64,000 bases of DNA from Devosia sp. (GCF_017307495.1 NZ_JAFKHE010000022.1:1-64000); one strand, 5' to 3'; positions 10,842 to 20,541 are shown, counted from the stretch's first letter. Notes: generated by a model not told the origin, from the letters alone. Numbers and translations are program-made.

Positions 10842-11566
10842 CGCTCGCTCCCCCAGCCGGCATCGAACACTTCCAGTCGGGCCGTGCTCTCGTACTGGCC
10901 CACGCGCTTCTCGCCGGTAAACGGGTCCACGGCTGCCTGGCCGGGACGATGCAGCAGTCGCACGCGCAGCTTCGCCGTCTGTCCGCCGGGCATCGTGGTC
11001 GAACAGTCCTCCTTGACGAACTGATTGCCGAGCGGGGTCTCGCCCTCGCCGAGCGGCTCGCTGCTGCAGGTCCATTGGCCGCTCTTGAACTGGGCCTTGG
11101 CAAACACGCCCATCGCGTAGGCGATGCGCCGCTCCCGCACCGTGCCGCGATCATCGGTGACCACGCGATAGCCGCGCAGGATGCCGCTATCGTCGAACAA
11201 CGCCGATACGATCACCGGAAATGAGCCGAACCGCGTGCCGCCATAGCGGTCGGCCACCGGCTTCAGGTTCATGGCCAGCGCGTAGTACTCGATCTCGTCG
11301 TCATAGCGGAAAGCGATCTCGTGCAGCCCCGTCCCCGATTCCTTGGGACACCGGGCGAACTCGTCGAAGCCGGCGACGGCGATCGAGGCGGGGCCGCCAT
11401 CGGTGCCGCACGCATACTCGCGAAACGGCCCCGGCTGGGCGTCGGCTCCTGCGCCCAGCACGAGGTCCTGAACGTCAGGCCGATCAAGTTCCTGGGCAGA
11501 TGCCGGCGCCGCGACCGCAATCAGCGTCGCGACCCCGCCGCCTCGCAGGATCGCGGCTGCCCGCAT
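10838..11566 (-). CDS. secreted protein of unknown function, PQQ operon
   Basis: A 242-residue protein that I do not recognise. The signal peptide MRAAAILRGGGVATLIAVAA ends near PASA. The mature chain has four cysteines (in YACGTDGG, FARCPKES, WTCSSEP and EDCSTTM), enough for two disulfides, and acidic/aromatic stretches such as YDDEIEYYALAM. No haem motif or membrane anchor is visible. It starts 4 bp after the cytochrome gene stop and overlaps the pentapeptide gene by 4 bp, so all are cotranscribed. A structural or assembly partner of the periplasmic dehydrogenase is the simplest inference. Confidence 0.75.
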   Translation of the reverse strand: MRAAAILRGGGVATLIAVAAPASAQELDRPDVQDLVLGAGADAQPGPFREYACGTDGGPASIAVAGFDEFARCPKESGTGLHEIAFRYDDEIEYYALAMNLKPVADRYGGTRFGSFPVIVSALFDDSGILRGYRVVTDDRGTVRERRIAYAMGVFAKAQFKSGQWTCSSEPLGEGETPLGNQFVKEDCSTTMPGGQTAKLRVRLLHRPGQAAVDPFTGEKRVGQYESTARLEVFDAGWGSER

Positions 11567-11570
11567 CGGC

Positions 11571-12125
11571 TCAGTATCCCTGCTCGGCTGCCGTCGGCAG
11601 CTTGGCGCAGAAGGGGCGCTTGCCGTAGTAGGCCTGGCATTCTTCCTGGTTGGGCTGCTCGGGATGCCCGATCAGCTTGGCGACAATGTAGGCGGCAAGG
11701 TCCGTGGCCTCGTTCGCCGTCATGTCCTTGCCCCTGATCAGTTCCATGCCGGCAGTGTCCGCCTTGGTCATGCCGTAGCAGCGATCGTCCGAATATGCGG
11801 CTGGGTCATGATACGGCATCTGCGTCCCCGGCCGGCCACAGAGGACGACTTCCTTGATCGTTTCCGCATCGAGTTCGATGGCACGCAGGTTCGGTCCCTT
11901 GGGGTTCTCGCCGATGCGCTCGCCATTGCCGGCCCAGCCATGGCAGCCGATGCAATCCTGCCCTTTCCAGACCGCATAGCCGCGCTCGATCTGCGCCGCA
12001 TCGATGGTCGGCGTCGCGTCCTGGGCGCTTGCGAGACCGGGAAAGGCAAGAAGCGGAACCGCAATGGCGCCGAACAGCGACATGCGGCGAAGCAGGGGGC
12101 CAAGCGAAGGCAGGCGGGCCGGCAT
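11571..12125 (-). CDS. periplasmic c-type cytochrome, partner of PQQ dehydrogenase
   Basis: A 184-residue mono-haem cytochrome c. The signal peptide ends near LASAQ, the haem site is CIGCH at residues 58-62, and the likely axial methionine is Met103 in GTQMPYH. Four further cysteines (Cys96, Cys116, Cys163, Cys173) could form disulfides. It lies 63 bp downstream of the PQQ dehydrogenase, so it is most likely the electron acceptor for that enzyme (family knowledge: quinoprotein dehydrogenases use dedicated cytochromes). I chose the ATG at 12125, preceded by AAGGAT; an internal ATG at residue 15 is possible. Confidence 0.9.
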   Translation of the reverse strand: MPARLPSLGPLLRRMSLFGAIAVPLLAFPGLASAQDATPTIDAAQIERGYAVWKGQDCIGCHGWAGNGERIGENPKGPNLRAIELDAETIKEVVLCGRPGTQMPYHDPAAYSDDRCYGMTKADTAGMELIRGKDMTANEATDLAAYIVAKLIGHPEQPNQEECQAYYGKRPFCAKLPTAAEQGY

Positions 12126-12188
12126 GGGGGCAATCCTTGAAACTGGAGAAGAGGCGGCGACCCTTTGGCCGCCGCCCATACCTCTGGA

Positions 12189-13895
12189 CTAGAGGGAGAA
12201 GAAGTACATCGTCGTTGCGGGCTGGAACTTCTGTGCCGCCGCGGCTTCGTCGGCGTTGGAGTTCTTGCCCGGATAGTTGTGGAACCCGAGACCCACGCCG
12301 CCGGGGCCGACAGCCAGACCGATATACTGCTTGCCGTTCACCGCGAAGGTGATCGGCGGGGCATCGATCATGGTGCCGACGTTGAAGTTCCACAGCCGCT
12401 CGAGGCTGGTATCATCGAGCGCGAAGATGTCGCCGTTGGAACTCGTGCCGATCACGATGCCGCCAGCGGTCGACAGCAGGCCGCCGCGACCGGTGGAGCT
12501 GAAGTCGGTACGCTTGGCGATCTGGCCGGTGGCGGTGTCGATCGCGACCACTGCGCCGGTCAGGTAGCCCTTCTCATCGGTGGGGCGGCTCTTGGGGTTG
12601 TACGTGCAGCCTTCCATCAGCAGGCCGTACACCAGCTTGGTGTCGTGGCTGTAGGTGGTCGGGAACATGTTCACGCCGCCTTCCCAGTACGGGCAGAACT
12701 CGAAGTCGGCCGGCATGTCCATCAGGTCGAAGTCCATGCGCGTTTCGGCCAGGTACTTCTGCACCTTCGCGGCCGGATCGTACTCGAGCGGCTTGCCGGT
12801 CTTGGGATCGATGCCCTTCGTCCAGGTCACCTTCTCGGCATACTGCGAGCCGTTGAGGTACGAGCCGTTGCTGCCGTCGACGCTATAGAAGAAGCCGTTG
12901 CGGCCGAAGTGGCCGAGCACGTTCGTATCGGTGCCGTTGATGTTGGCCTTGTACAACTGCTGGGTGCCGACTTCGTCGAAGTCCCAGCTGTCGTTCGGCG
13001 TATACTGGAAGTGCCACTTCACCTCACCGGTGTCGGCATCGATCGCCACGGTCGAGTTCGTGTACAGGTTGTCGCCCGGGCGCTTCTTCGGCTCCCAGTC
13101 GGGGTAGGGGTTGCCGATACCCCAGATCAGTTCGTTCTTTTCGGCGTCATAGGCACCGGTGACCCACGTCGCGCCGCCGCCCGTCTCGCCGCCCTCGTCG
13201 AATGAGCTGTCGAGGATGGTTTCGAACGTCCAGATGACGTCGCCATTGTCGGGGTTGCGGGCCTCGAGCCGGCCGCGCATCGGGCCGTCGCCGCCGGCAG
13301 GGCCGATGATGATCTTGTCCTTGATGGCGAGCGGTGCCATCGTGCAGTACTCGACGGGGTTCTGCTGGGTTTCGACCCGCCAGATGACCTCGCCGGTCTC
13401 CTTGTTCACCCGCAGGAAGCCGCAGTCGGGCGTGATCGAATAGATCGAGTCGCCATAGAGCGCGACGCCGCGGTTGTTCAGGATGCCGGTGGCGAGTTCG
13501 GGGCTGGTCTGCGGATCCATGATCCACTTGATGAGACCGCGGTCGCCCTTCGAGAGATCGATCGCGTAGATGCGACCCCAGCCGTCCGACATGTACATGA
13601 CGCCGTCTTCGACCAGCGGGGTGCCCTGCAGCGAGCTCCAGAACGCACCGGCGCCCTTCGAGGACGGCGTCAGCGGCACCGTGAATGCCACCTTCAGGTC
13701 GCCGACATTGGCCTTGGTGATCTCGTCGAGCGGTGAATAGCGGTTGGAGTCGTAGGTGCGGTTATTGGTGAGCCAGTTGCCCGCCTCCGGATTCAACAGA
13801 CGTTCGTAAGTAACGTCTGCCGCCTGGGCAATACCAAGCCCTGCCAGCAGGGCTGCCGTAGCAACACCCGCCAGAACGATGTTCTGCCGTGTCAA
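12189..13895 (-). CDS. PQQ-dependent dehydrogenase lacking the vicinal cysteine pair
   Basis: A periplasmic quinoprotein of 568 residues: an eight-bladed propeller after a signal peptide cleaved near AQA/AD (residue 26). Family motifs are NRGVALYGDSIYS, Glu182 in PVEYCTMAPL, Asn262 in GIGNPYPDW, RPGDNLYTNS and TPNDSWDFDEV, matching the metal- and PQQ-binding positions of alcohol dehydrogenases. The usual CCDxVxRG is here TGILNNRG (residues 136-143), so the disulfide stacking on PQQ is absent. The start is TTG at 13895, 7 nt after AAGGAGG. Substrate unknown; Devosia DepA, a mycotoxin-oxidising PQQ enzyme, shows the family's range but I cannot equate them. Calcium versus lanthanide cannot be settled by eye. 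Confidence 0.9.
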   Translation of the reverse strand: MTRQNIVLAGVATAALLAGLGIAQAADVTYERLLNPEAGNWLTNNRTYDSNRYSPLDEITKANVGDLKVAFTVPLTPSSKGAGAFWSSLQGTPLVEDGVMYMSDGWGRIYAIDLSKGDRGLIKWIMDPQTSPELATGILNNRGVALYGDSIYSITPDCGFLRVNKETGEVIWRVETQQNPVEYCTMAPLAIKDKIIIGPAGGDGPMRGRLEARNPDNGDVIWTFETILDSSFDEGGETGGGATWVTGAYDAEKNELIWGIGNPYPDWEPKKRPGDNLYTNSTVAIDADTGEVKWHFQYTPNDSWDFDEVGTQQLYKANINGTDTNVLGHFGRNGFFYSVDGSNGSYLNGSQYAEKVTWTKGIDPKTGKPLEYDPAAKVQKYLAETRMDFDLMDMPADFEFCPYWEGGVNMFPTTYSHDTKLVYGLLMEGCTYNPKSRPTDEKGYLTGAVVAIDTATGQIAKRTDFSSTGRGGLLSTAGGIVIGTSSNGDIFALDDTSLERLWNFNVGTMIDAPPITFAVNGKQYIGLAVGPGGVGLGFHNYPGKNSNADEAAAAQKFQPATTMYFFSL

Positions 13896-14050
13896 AATAT
13901 GTCCTCCTTATAGCGGGAAGTACGCCGTCGTACTGTCCCGCCTCACCTCGCCGCGAGGTTTACAAGGGTGTACTATACTGACCTGTGGCGTCTTGTCCGC
14001 CCCATAGGAGCCTATGCGCGTCATTGGCAAACCTTGGGCGGCGCCCGAGG

Positions 14051-14773
<723 letters not shown>

Positions 14774-14776
14774 GCT

Positions 14777-15619
14777 TTACGCCTCCGCCCAGCTGGCCTG
14801 CCGGTTCAGCACCGGCAGCGGCTCGAGTGAACCATCGATCTGGGGCAGGCACGACAGCAATCCCTGCGTGTAGGGGTGCTGCGCCTCGCTCAGTCGGCTC
14901 GCTTCGATGCTCTCCACGATCCGGCCGGCATACATGACGATGACGCGATCGCAGAAGCGCGACACCAGGTGCAGGTCATGGCTGATGAAGATCAGCCCCA
15001 TGCCGCGCCGCGTCACCAGCTCATCGAGGATGCTTAGCACCTGCGTGCGGACCGTGACGTCGAGCGCCGAGGTCGGCTCGTCGGCGATCAGCAGGTCCGG
15101 CTCGCGCACCACCATCATGCCGATCATCACGCGCTGGCCCATGCCGCCCGAGAGTTCGTGCGGGTAGAGGTCGAGCACGCGCTCGGGGTCGCGGATGTGG
15201 ACCGACTCGAGCACGGCGATGGCGCGCGTGCGCGCCTCGGCGGCGCCGACCTTGCGGTCGCCGATGCGGATCGCCTCGACGATCTGCTTGCCCACCGTCA
15301 TCACCGGGTTCAGCGAGAACTTCGGATCCTGCAGGATCATGCCCATGCGGCCGCCGCGCAGCGAGCGGCGGAGCCGGGGGGAGGCGGACTTCAGGTCGAT
15401 GCCGTCAAAGCTCATGCGATCGACGCTGACGCGGGCGTAGGGCGGCAGCACGCCGAGCAGGGCGCGGCCGGTGAGGCTCTTGCCCGAGCCGCTCTCTCCC
15501 ACGATGCCGAGCTTCTCGCGGCCAAGCGTCAGGGAAACGCCGCGCACGGCGTCGTTGTAGCCGCCCTCGTCATTGCGGAAGGAGACGCGCAGGTTCTCGA
15601 TTTCGACGAGGTTGCTCAA
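14777..15619 (-). CDS. dipeptide/oligopeptide ABC transporter ATPase, DppD type
   Basis: An ATPase of 280 residues. Walker A is GESGSGKSL, Q-loop MGMILQDPKFSLNPV, signature LSGGMGQRVMIG, Walker B LLIADEPTSALD, and the C-terminus has the peptide-type AQHPYTQGLLSCLPQ motif. No ATG or GTG is available at the N-terminus. A TTG at 15619, inside TTGA overlapping the permease stop, fits the translation SNLVEIENL and a coupled start, so I choose it. The longer open frame upstream only shadows the permease. Confidence 0.93.
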   Translation of the reverse strand: MSNLVEIENLRVSFRNDEGGYNDAVRGVSLTLGREKLGIVGESGSGKSLTGRALLGVLPPYARVSVDRMSFDGIDLKSASPRLRRSLRGGRMGMILQDPKFSLNPVMTVGKQIVEAIRIGDRKVGAAEARTRAIAVLESVHIRDPERVLDLYPHELSGGMGQRVMIGMMVVREPDLLIADEPTSALDVTVRTQVLSILDELVTRRGMGLIFISHDLHLVSRFCDRVIVMYAGRIVESIEASRLSEAQHPYTQGLLSCLPQIDGSLEPLPVLNRQASWAEA

Positions 15620-16515
15620 TTGCGCTGCCTCAGGTGCGGGTCGAGCAGGTCGCGCAGCGCGTCGCCGAGCAGGTTGAAGCCGAGCGACACGATGAAGATG
15701 GCGGCGCCCGGAACCGTGGCGATCCACCACTGATCGAAGATGAACTTGCGACCCGTCGAGATCATCGCGCCCCACTCGGGCAGCGGCGGCTGCGCCCCGA
15801 GCCCAATGAAGCCCAGCCCGGCCGCGGTGAGGATGATGCCGGCCATGTCGAAGGTCATGCGCACGATCACCGAGCTCAGGCACATCGGGATCACGTGGAA
15901 GACGATGATGCGGAACTCGCTGGCGCCGGCAAGGCGCACCGCGTTCACATAGTCGGAGTTGCGCACCACCAGCGCCTCGGCGCGCGCCAGGCGCGCGTAG
16001 GGTGGCCAGGCGGTGAGCGTGATGGCGAGCGCGGCGTTGACGATGCCGGGCCCGAGCGCTGCGACGAAGGCCAGCGCCAGCAGGAGCTTGGGCACCGCGA
16101 GGAACACGTCGGTGATGCGCATGAACACCACGTCCACCCATCCCCCGACGGTGCCCGACACCGCACCGACGATCAGCCCGACCGGGGCCGAAGTCACGAT
16201 GACCAGCGCCACGATCAGCAGCGTCAGGCGCGAGCCGTGGACGAGGCGCGAGTAGATGTCGCGGCCGAGCTCGTCTGCGCCGAGCCAGAATTCGGCGCTC
16301 GGCGCCGACAGGCGCGCCGCAAGGTTCGGCAGGTACGGATCATGCGTCGCCAGCCAGGGCGCGAATGCTGCCACGAACAGCAGCAGGATGACGATGACGA
16401 GCCCGACGACCCCCAGCGGGTTGCGCAGGAAACGGCGCGCGAAGCGCTTGAACTCGGCCCAGCGCGCGGCGCGGACGGCGCGGCGGGGATCGTCGACAAG
16501 GTCGGTGGTGCTCAT
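15616..16515 (-). CDS. dipeptide/oligopeptide ABC transporter permease, DppC type
   Basis: An inner-membrane permease of 299 residues with the DppC N-terminal pattern: a cytoplasmic tail, FLRNPLGVVGLVIV as first helix, then a periplasmic loop including FWLGADELGRDIYSRLVHG. The coupling loop is in YVNAVRLAGASEFRIIVFHV. The C-terminus is GFNLLGDALRDLLDPHLRQR, which is diagnostic for the subfamily. It overlaps DppB by 4 bp upstream and DppD by 4 bp downstream, so the membrane and motor subunits are translationally coupled. Confidence 0.95.
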   Translation of the reverse strand: MSTTDLVDDPRRAVRAARWAEFKRFARRFLRNPLGVVGLVIVILLLFVAAFAPWLATHDPYLPNLAARLSAPSAEFWLGADELGRDIYSRLVHGSRLTLLIVALVIVTSAPVGLIVGAVSGTVGGWVDVVFMRITDVFLAVPKLLLALAFVAALGPGIVNAALAITLTAWPPYARLARAEALVVRNSDYVNAVRLAGASEFRIIVFHVIPMCLSSVIVRMTFDMAGIILTAAGLGFIGLGAQPPLPEWGAMISTGRKFIFDQWWIATVPGAAIFIVSLGFNLLGDALRDLLDPHLRQRN

Positions 16516-17546
16516 CGGGAGAGCTCCCGGGAACGAGGATCAAGGAGGCGGTAAAGCACGTCGCTGAGCATGTTGAGGAAGACGAAGACGACGCCGACCA
16601 GCAACGTGCCGCCGAGGACGGCGTTCATGTCGGCGGCGAACAGCGAGGAATAGATGTAGTTGCCGATGCCAGGCCACGAGAAGATCGTCTCGACCAGCAC
16701 CGAGCCTTCGAGCAGCCCGCCATAGCTGAGCGCGATCACCGTCACGAGCGGGATCGCGGCATTGCGCAGCGCATGCCCGGCCACGGCGCGGAACTCGCTC
16801 GCCCCCTTGAGGCGCGCCGTCAGCACGTACTCGCGGCTCAACTGGTCGAGCATCACCGAGCGCGTCATGCGCGAAATGTAGGCGAGGCTGTAGTAGCCGA
16901 GCAGCAGCGCCGGCAGGATCATGTGGCTGACCGCGTTCCAGAACACGTCCCAGTGTCCCTGCATGGCGCTGTCGATCAGGATCGAGCCGGTGACGTGGGT
17001 GACGATGCCGGTGAAGAACACGTCGACCTGGCCCGGTCCGGAGACCCAGCCGAGCTGGCGGTAGAAGACGAACAGGGCGACCAGCGCCAGCCAGAAGATC
17101 GGCACCGAATAGCCGATGAGGCCGACGATCCGCATCAGGTGGTCGGGCCACTTCTCATGCCAGTAGGCCGAGGCGACACCCATGGGCACGCCGAGCACGA
17201 CGCCGATGAACAGTCCGAGCGTGGACAGCTCGAGCGTCGCCGGGAAATAGTCGAGCAGGTCCTGCAGCACCGGCCGCGAGGTCGAGTAGGACGTGCCGAA
17301 GTCGCCCCGGAGCAGCTTGGTCACGTACTCCCAGAACTGCATCCAGAGCGGCTTGTCGAGGCCGAGCTCGAGATAGACCCGGTCGTAGACGCTCTGGCTC
17401 GCCTTCTCGCCCACGATGGCGATGACGGGGTCGATGGGCACGACACGGCCGATGAAGAAGGTGAGCGCCGCCAGCCCCAGCAGGGTGATGGCGACCGTGA
17501 TCAGCCAGGTACCGACATTGGTGAAGAGGCGCAGGGTGCGGTTCAT
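16512..17546 (-). CDS. dipeptide/oligopeptide ABC transporter permease, DppB type
   Basis: An inner-membrane permease of 344 residues. A first helix (LITVAITLLGLAALTFFIG) precedes the long DppB periplasmic loop, and the coupling loop is YVLTARLKGASEFRAVAGHAL. The C-terminus ends in LLDPRSREL. It is the first membrane subunit after the binding protein, separated from it by a 230-bp gap with a palindromic repeat (17571-17700). Its end overlaps DppC by 4 bp. Confidence 0.95.
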   Translation of the reverse strand: MNRTLRLFTNVGTWLITVAITLLGLAALTFFIGRVVPIDPVIAIVGEKASQSVYDRVYLELGLDKPLWMQFWEYVTKLLRGDFGTSYSTSRPVLQDLLDYFPATLELSTLGLFIGVVLGVPMGVASAYWHEKWPDHLMRIVGLIGYSVPIFWLALVALFVFYRQLGWVSGPGQVDVFFTGIVTHVTGSILIDSAMQGHWDVFWNAVSHMILPALLLGYYSLAYISRMTRSVMLDQLSREYVLTARLKGASEFRAVAGHALRNAAIPLVTVIALSYGGLLEGSVLVETIFSWPGIGNYIYSSLFAADMNAVLGGTLLVGVVFVFLNMLSDVLYRLLDPRSRELSR

Positions 17547-17570
17547 GGCGTTGTGCTCAGTGAGGAAAAC

Positions 17571-17700
17571 ATACCCGCCACCCTGTCCCTCCCCCGCACG
17601 GGGGGAGGTGACCGGCGCTCACAAGCGATCGCTCCAGTGGCATCGGTGCTTGCTGTGAGCGTCTCCCTCCCCGTTGCGGGGAGGGACAGGAGTGGGGGTA
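17571..17700. repeat. palindromic intergenic repeat, family A, copy 1
   Basis: About 130 bp whose two halves are inverted copies. The left arm has CCCTGTCCCTCCCCC and the right arm GGGGAGGGACAGGAGTGGGG; CGCTCACA and TGTGAGCG lie inside. The centre contains CCAGTGGCATC. It matches the element at 32270-32399. Here it separates the peptide-binding-protein gene from its permeases and could act as an attenuating hairpin. Confidence 0.8.
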
Positions 17701-17777
17701 GGTTTGTGCGCTGACGTTCGTCAAATGCCGCTCCGATGGGAACCGGAGGCCGAGGCCTCCGGTCCGACAGGTGAACC

Positions 17778-19370
17778 TTACTCCTTCGACACCCCGCCGT
17801 AGCGGTCGTCGGAGTAGGTGTAGCCGAGCACGAGGCCCTTCACGTTGGCGCGGGTCGCGACCTTGCGGGCGCCCTGGAACATGTAGACGAACGGCGAGGC
17901 GTCGGCCTGGGCCTTGGCGGCGTCGAAGTACATCTGCTCGCGCTTGGCCGTGTCCTGCTCCTTGACCGCGGCGAGGACCTGGTCGGACAGAGCGCCCGAG
18001 TTCCAGCCGAAGCGGTCGGCCAGGGTCGAGGACTTCTCCGGGTCGCCCGGCTTGTTGACCGTGAAGGTCTCGGCGTTGCTGTTCGGATCGGGATAATCCG
18101 GACCCCACAGGCCCATCCAGATGTCGAGGTCGTGCGAGCGGTAGCGGTCGAGCCACTGCTGGCCGTCAACGACCTGCAGGTCGAGGTTGATGCCGGCCTG
18201 GGCCAGCGTCGCCTGGATCGCCTGCGAGTACTCGGTATAGGGCGGCACGTTCCACACGACCGTGGCGAGGGTGAACGGCAGCTTCACGCCCGATTCCGCG
18301 AGTAGGGCCTTGGCCTTCTCGAGGTCGAACTTGTAGGGCTCGTAGCCCGAGTTGCCGCCGAGGAAACCCTCGGGGATCATGGTCTGGTGCACCTTCAGGG
18401 TGCCGCGACCGATGGTGTCGGCGATGCCCTTGTAGTCGACGAGATACTTGATGGCCTCGACGACCTTGGGGTTCTTGAGGTTCTCGTTTCTGAGGTTCAG
18501 GCCGAAATAGTAGATCGTCGTGTCGGTGCCCTGCTGGACCGTGATGTCCTTGTTGTTGGCAATGGCATCGAAATCGTCGGGCGAGAGCTTGTTGGCGACA
18601 TCGATGTCGCCCTTCTCGAGCGCCAGGCGTTCGGTCGCCGATTCCGGCATGTGCTGGAAGAACAGCCGCTCGACGCCCGGGGCGGTGCCCCAGTAGTTCG
18701 GGTTCTTGCTCAGCAGGATCGACTGCTTGGGATCCCACTTGGTCAGCACGTACGGGCCCGAGCCGGCCGAGTTGGCAGTCTTGAGCCAGGCATTGCCGAA
18801 GTCGCCGTCGACCTCATGCTCCTTGACCAGCTTGGAGTCCACGATGCCGCCCGTATAGGACGAGAGCACGTAGAGCACGAAGCTCGGGGCGTAGGTGTCG
18901 CCGACCGTCAGCACCAGCGTGTCGTCGTCGGTCGCCTTGATGTTGTCCTTGGCGTTCTCCTTGGAGAGGCCGAGGGTCTTCAGGATGAACGAGATGCGGG
19001 TGTCCATCAGCAGCGGGCGCTGCAGCGAGAACTCGGCGTCGTAGGCCGTCACCGGATTGCCCGACGAGAACTTGGCGTCGCGGTTCATCTTGAAGGTGAA
19101 GGTCTTGCCGTCGGCCGACACTTCCCAGCTCTTGGCGAGCACGCCGACGATCTTGGTCGGGTCGTTGATGTCGAAGGTGACGAGCGGCTGGTACAGCTGC
19201 TGGCTGACCAGCACGCCGGCGACTTCCGACACTTCACCCGGATCGAGGGTGATGACGTCGTCGATCGCGTCGGCGATGACGAGGGTATTCTTGGGCGTTT
19301 CCGCGATGGCGCCGGTCGCGGTCATTACCGCGCCGAGTGCCACTGCGACGAGCGCTTTGTAAAAACGCAT
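17778..19370 (-). CDS. peptide ABC transporter substrate-binding protein (family 5)
   Basis: A periplasmic binding protein of 530 residues. The signal peptide MRFYKALVAVALGAVMTATG is cleaved after AIA. Family-5 features include PLVTFDINDPTKIVGVLAKS, the KMNRDAKFSSGNPVTAYD segment and the late LDIWMGLWGPDYPDPNSNAE stretch. GGGAG is well placed before the ATG at 19370. The longer upstream frame is a shadow over the GAF gene. It heads the dpp-like operon. Dipeptides, oligopeptides or other ligands are all possible for this family. Confidence 0.94.
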   Translation of the reverse strand: MRFYKALVAVALGAVMTATGAIAETPKNTLVIADAIDDVITLDPGEVSEVAGVLVSQQLYQPLVTFDINDPTKIVGVLAKSWEVSADGKTFTFKMNRDAKFSSGNPVTAYDAEFSLQRPLLMDTRISFILKTLGLSKENAKDNIKATDDDTLVLTVGDTYAPSFVLYVLSSYTGGIVDSKLVKEHEVDGDFGNAWLKTANSAGSGPYVLTKWDPKQSILLSKNPNYWGTAPGVERLFFQHMPESATERLALEKGDIDVANKLSPDDFDAIANNKDITVQQGTDTTIYYFGLNLRNENLKNPKVVEAIKYLVDYKGIADTIGRGTLKVHQTMIPEGFLGGNSGYEPYKFDLEKAKALLAESGVKLPFTLATVVWNVPPYTEYSQAIQATLAQAGINLDLQVVDGQQWLDRYRSHDLDIWMGLWGPDYPDPNSNAETFTVNKPGDPEKSSTLADRFGWNSGALSDQVLAAVKEQDTAKREQMYFDAAKAQADASPFVYMFQGARKVATRANVKGLVLGYTYSDDRYGGVSKE

Positions 19371-19426
19371 GGCAGTCTCCCTGGTTGAAGTCTTCGGCCG
19401 GCTTGGTGCGCCGGCTGTCTTGGTCG

Positions 19427-19921
19427 TCATCGCTCGCTGATCCCCGCGAAGGTGAAGGTCAGCGCAGCGATGGGTAGAAGCGCGTCGATCTGGGCCAGCG
19501 CGGCCGGCGTGAAGACGCCCGCGCTGCCGAGCAAGGCTACCACGCCTCGCGTCTCGCCCGCGATCACGATGGGGAAGCACGAGCAGGCGCCGTAGCCCAT
19601 GGCGACGAGCCCGTCGGTCTCGGGAATGAACGCGGCCATGCCTTCGACGCTGTCGCCGATCACCGGCTTCTTCTCGACGAGGATGCGCCGGTTCCACGGA
19701 CTGTCGTCGACGGGGTCGACATTGCCGATGGGAAAGTCCCGGGGGTTGGAGGTGCCGATCCGGTGCGTGACGGTCCTGTCGGGCGCCGTGGCGATGAACG
19801 TCGCCGTGCGGATCCCCGGCACGGCCGTGAACAGCTCGGACAGCACCGCGAACAGCGCCGACGGGCCGTCGGCCAGCGCATCCGCAAGCTTCTTCGCGAT
19901 TGCCGCGTCGATCACGCTCAT
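19427..19921 (-). CDS. stand-alone GAF-domain protein
   Basis: A 164-residue protein that is essentially one GAF-like sensory domain. The N-terminal helix is followed by VPGIRTATFIATAPDRTVTH, and the second half contains CSCFPIVIAGETRGVVALLGS, the typical 'P...g...GvL.l' strand pair. There is no output domain, signal peptide or membrane segment. Its ATG overlaps the stop of the XRE-cupin regulator by 4 bp, and the peptide-binding-protein gene follows after 56 bp. I infer a small-molecule sensor working with the regulator, or a modified-ligand-binding enzyme of GAF fold. Function unproven. Confidence 0.75.
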   Translation of the reverse strand: MSVIDAAIAKKLADALADGPSALFAVLSELFTAVPGIRTATFIATAPDRTVTHRIGTSNPRDFPIGNVDPVDDSPWNRRILVEKKPVIGDSVEGMAAFIPETDGLVAMGYGACSCFPIVIAGETRGVVALLGSAGVFTPAALAQIDALLPIAALTFTFAGISER

Positions 19922-20526
19922 TCGGGGAACAACCTCATCGTACCAACCCACAACTCGATCGCCGGATCACGCCCGACATTGGTGCCCTGGTGCGGCTTGC
20001 GGCTGTCGAAGTGCAGCGTGTCGCCGGCCCTGAGCTCGTATTTGACGCCGTCGACCTCGTACAGCATTTCCCCCGACACCAGATAGACGAACTCCTCGCC
20101 TTCGTGCCGCATCACCTCGGAGGCGTGCCCGGGCGGCACGTGCGAGATGCAGGCGTTGAGCTGTGCCTCGGGGAAGCCGCGCTCGAGGAACTCGTAGAAG
20201 CGCGAGGTGCCGCCCACCTTGTAGGTCTGGCGCTGTCCGGAATGGGTGACGACGCTGTGCTTGTGCGCCGGCGAGTCGGACACGAACTGGTCGACAGTGG
20301 TCTCGAGCGCCTTGGCGAGGTTGAACAGGGAGGCGAGGGACGGGGTGGAAATGCCCCGCTCGATCTGAGAGATGAAGCCGACCGTCAGGCTCGCCTCCTC
20401 GGCCACCTGCTGCTGCGTCTTGCCGAGCACCTTGCGCCGATCCTTGAGCCGCGACCCCAGCCCGGGATCGATCGGCGCGATCGCCTCGCCCGGCTCGGAA
20501 CGCTTCTCGAACTTCACTACCGGCAC
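19918..20526 (-). CDS. XRE-family regulator with C-terminal cupin domain
   Basis: A regulator of about 202 residues. The helix-turn-helix is KTQQQVAEEASLTVGFISQI, followed by the ERGISTPSLASL motif. The C-terminal cupin_2 domain includes HEGEEFVYLVSGEMLYEVDG and DTLHFDSRKPHQG. Start choice: an in-frame ATG at 20586 exists, but a good -35 box and a perfect palindrome lie downstream of it. GTG codons at 20526 and 20517 put both in the 5' leader, and GGGGG precedes 20526. Such proteins commonly repress transport or catabolic operons and are relieved by a small ligand. The GAF gene is coupled to it and the peptide ABC operon follows. Confidence 0.85.
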   Translation of the reverse strand: MPVVKFEKRSEPGEAIAPIDPGLGSRLKDRRKVLGKTQQQVAEEASLTVGFISQIERGISTPSLASLFNLAKALETTVDQFVSDSPAHKHSVVTHSGQRQTYKVGGTSRFYEFLERGFPEAQLNACISHVPPGHASEVMRHEGEEFVYLVSGEMLYEVDGVKYELRAGDTLHFDSRKPHQGTNVGRDPAIELWVGTMRLFPE

Positions 20527-20541
20527 CTGCGCCCCCGTAAT

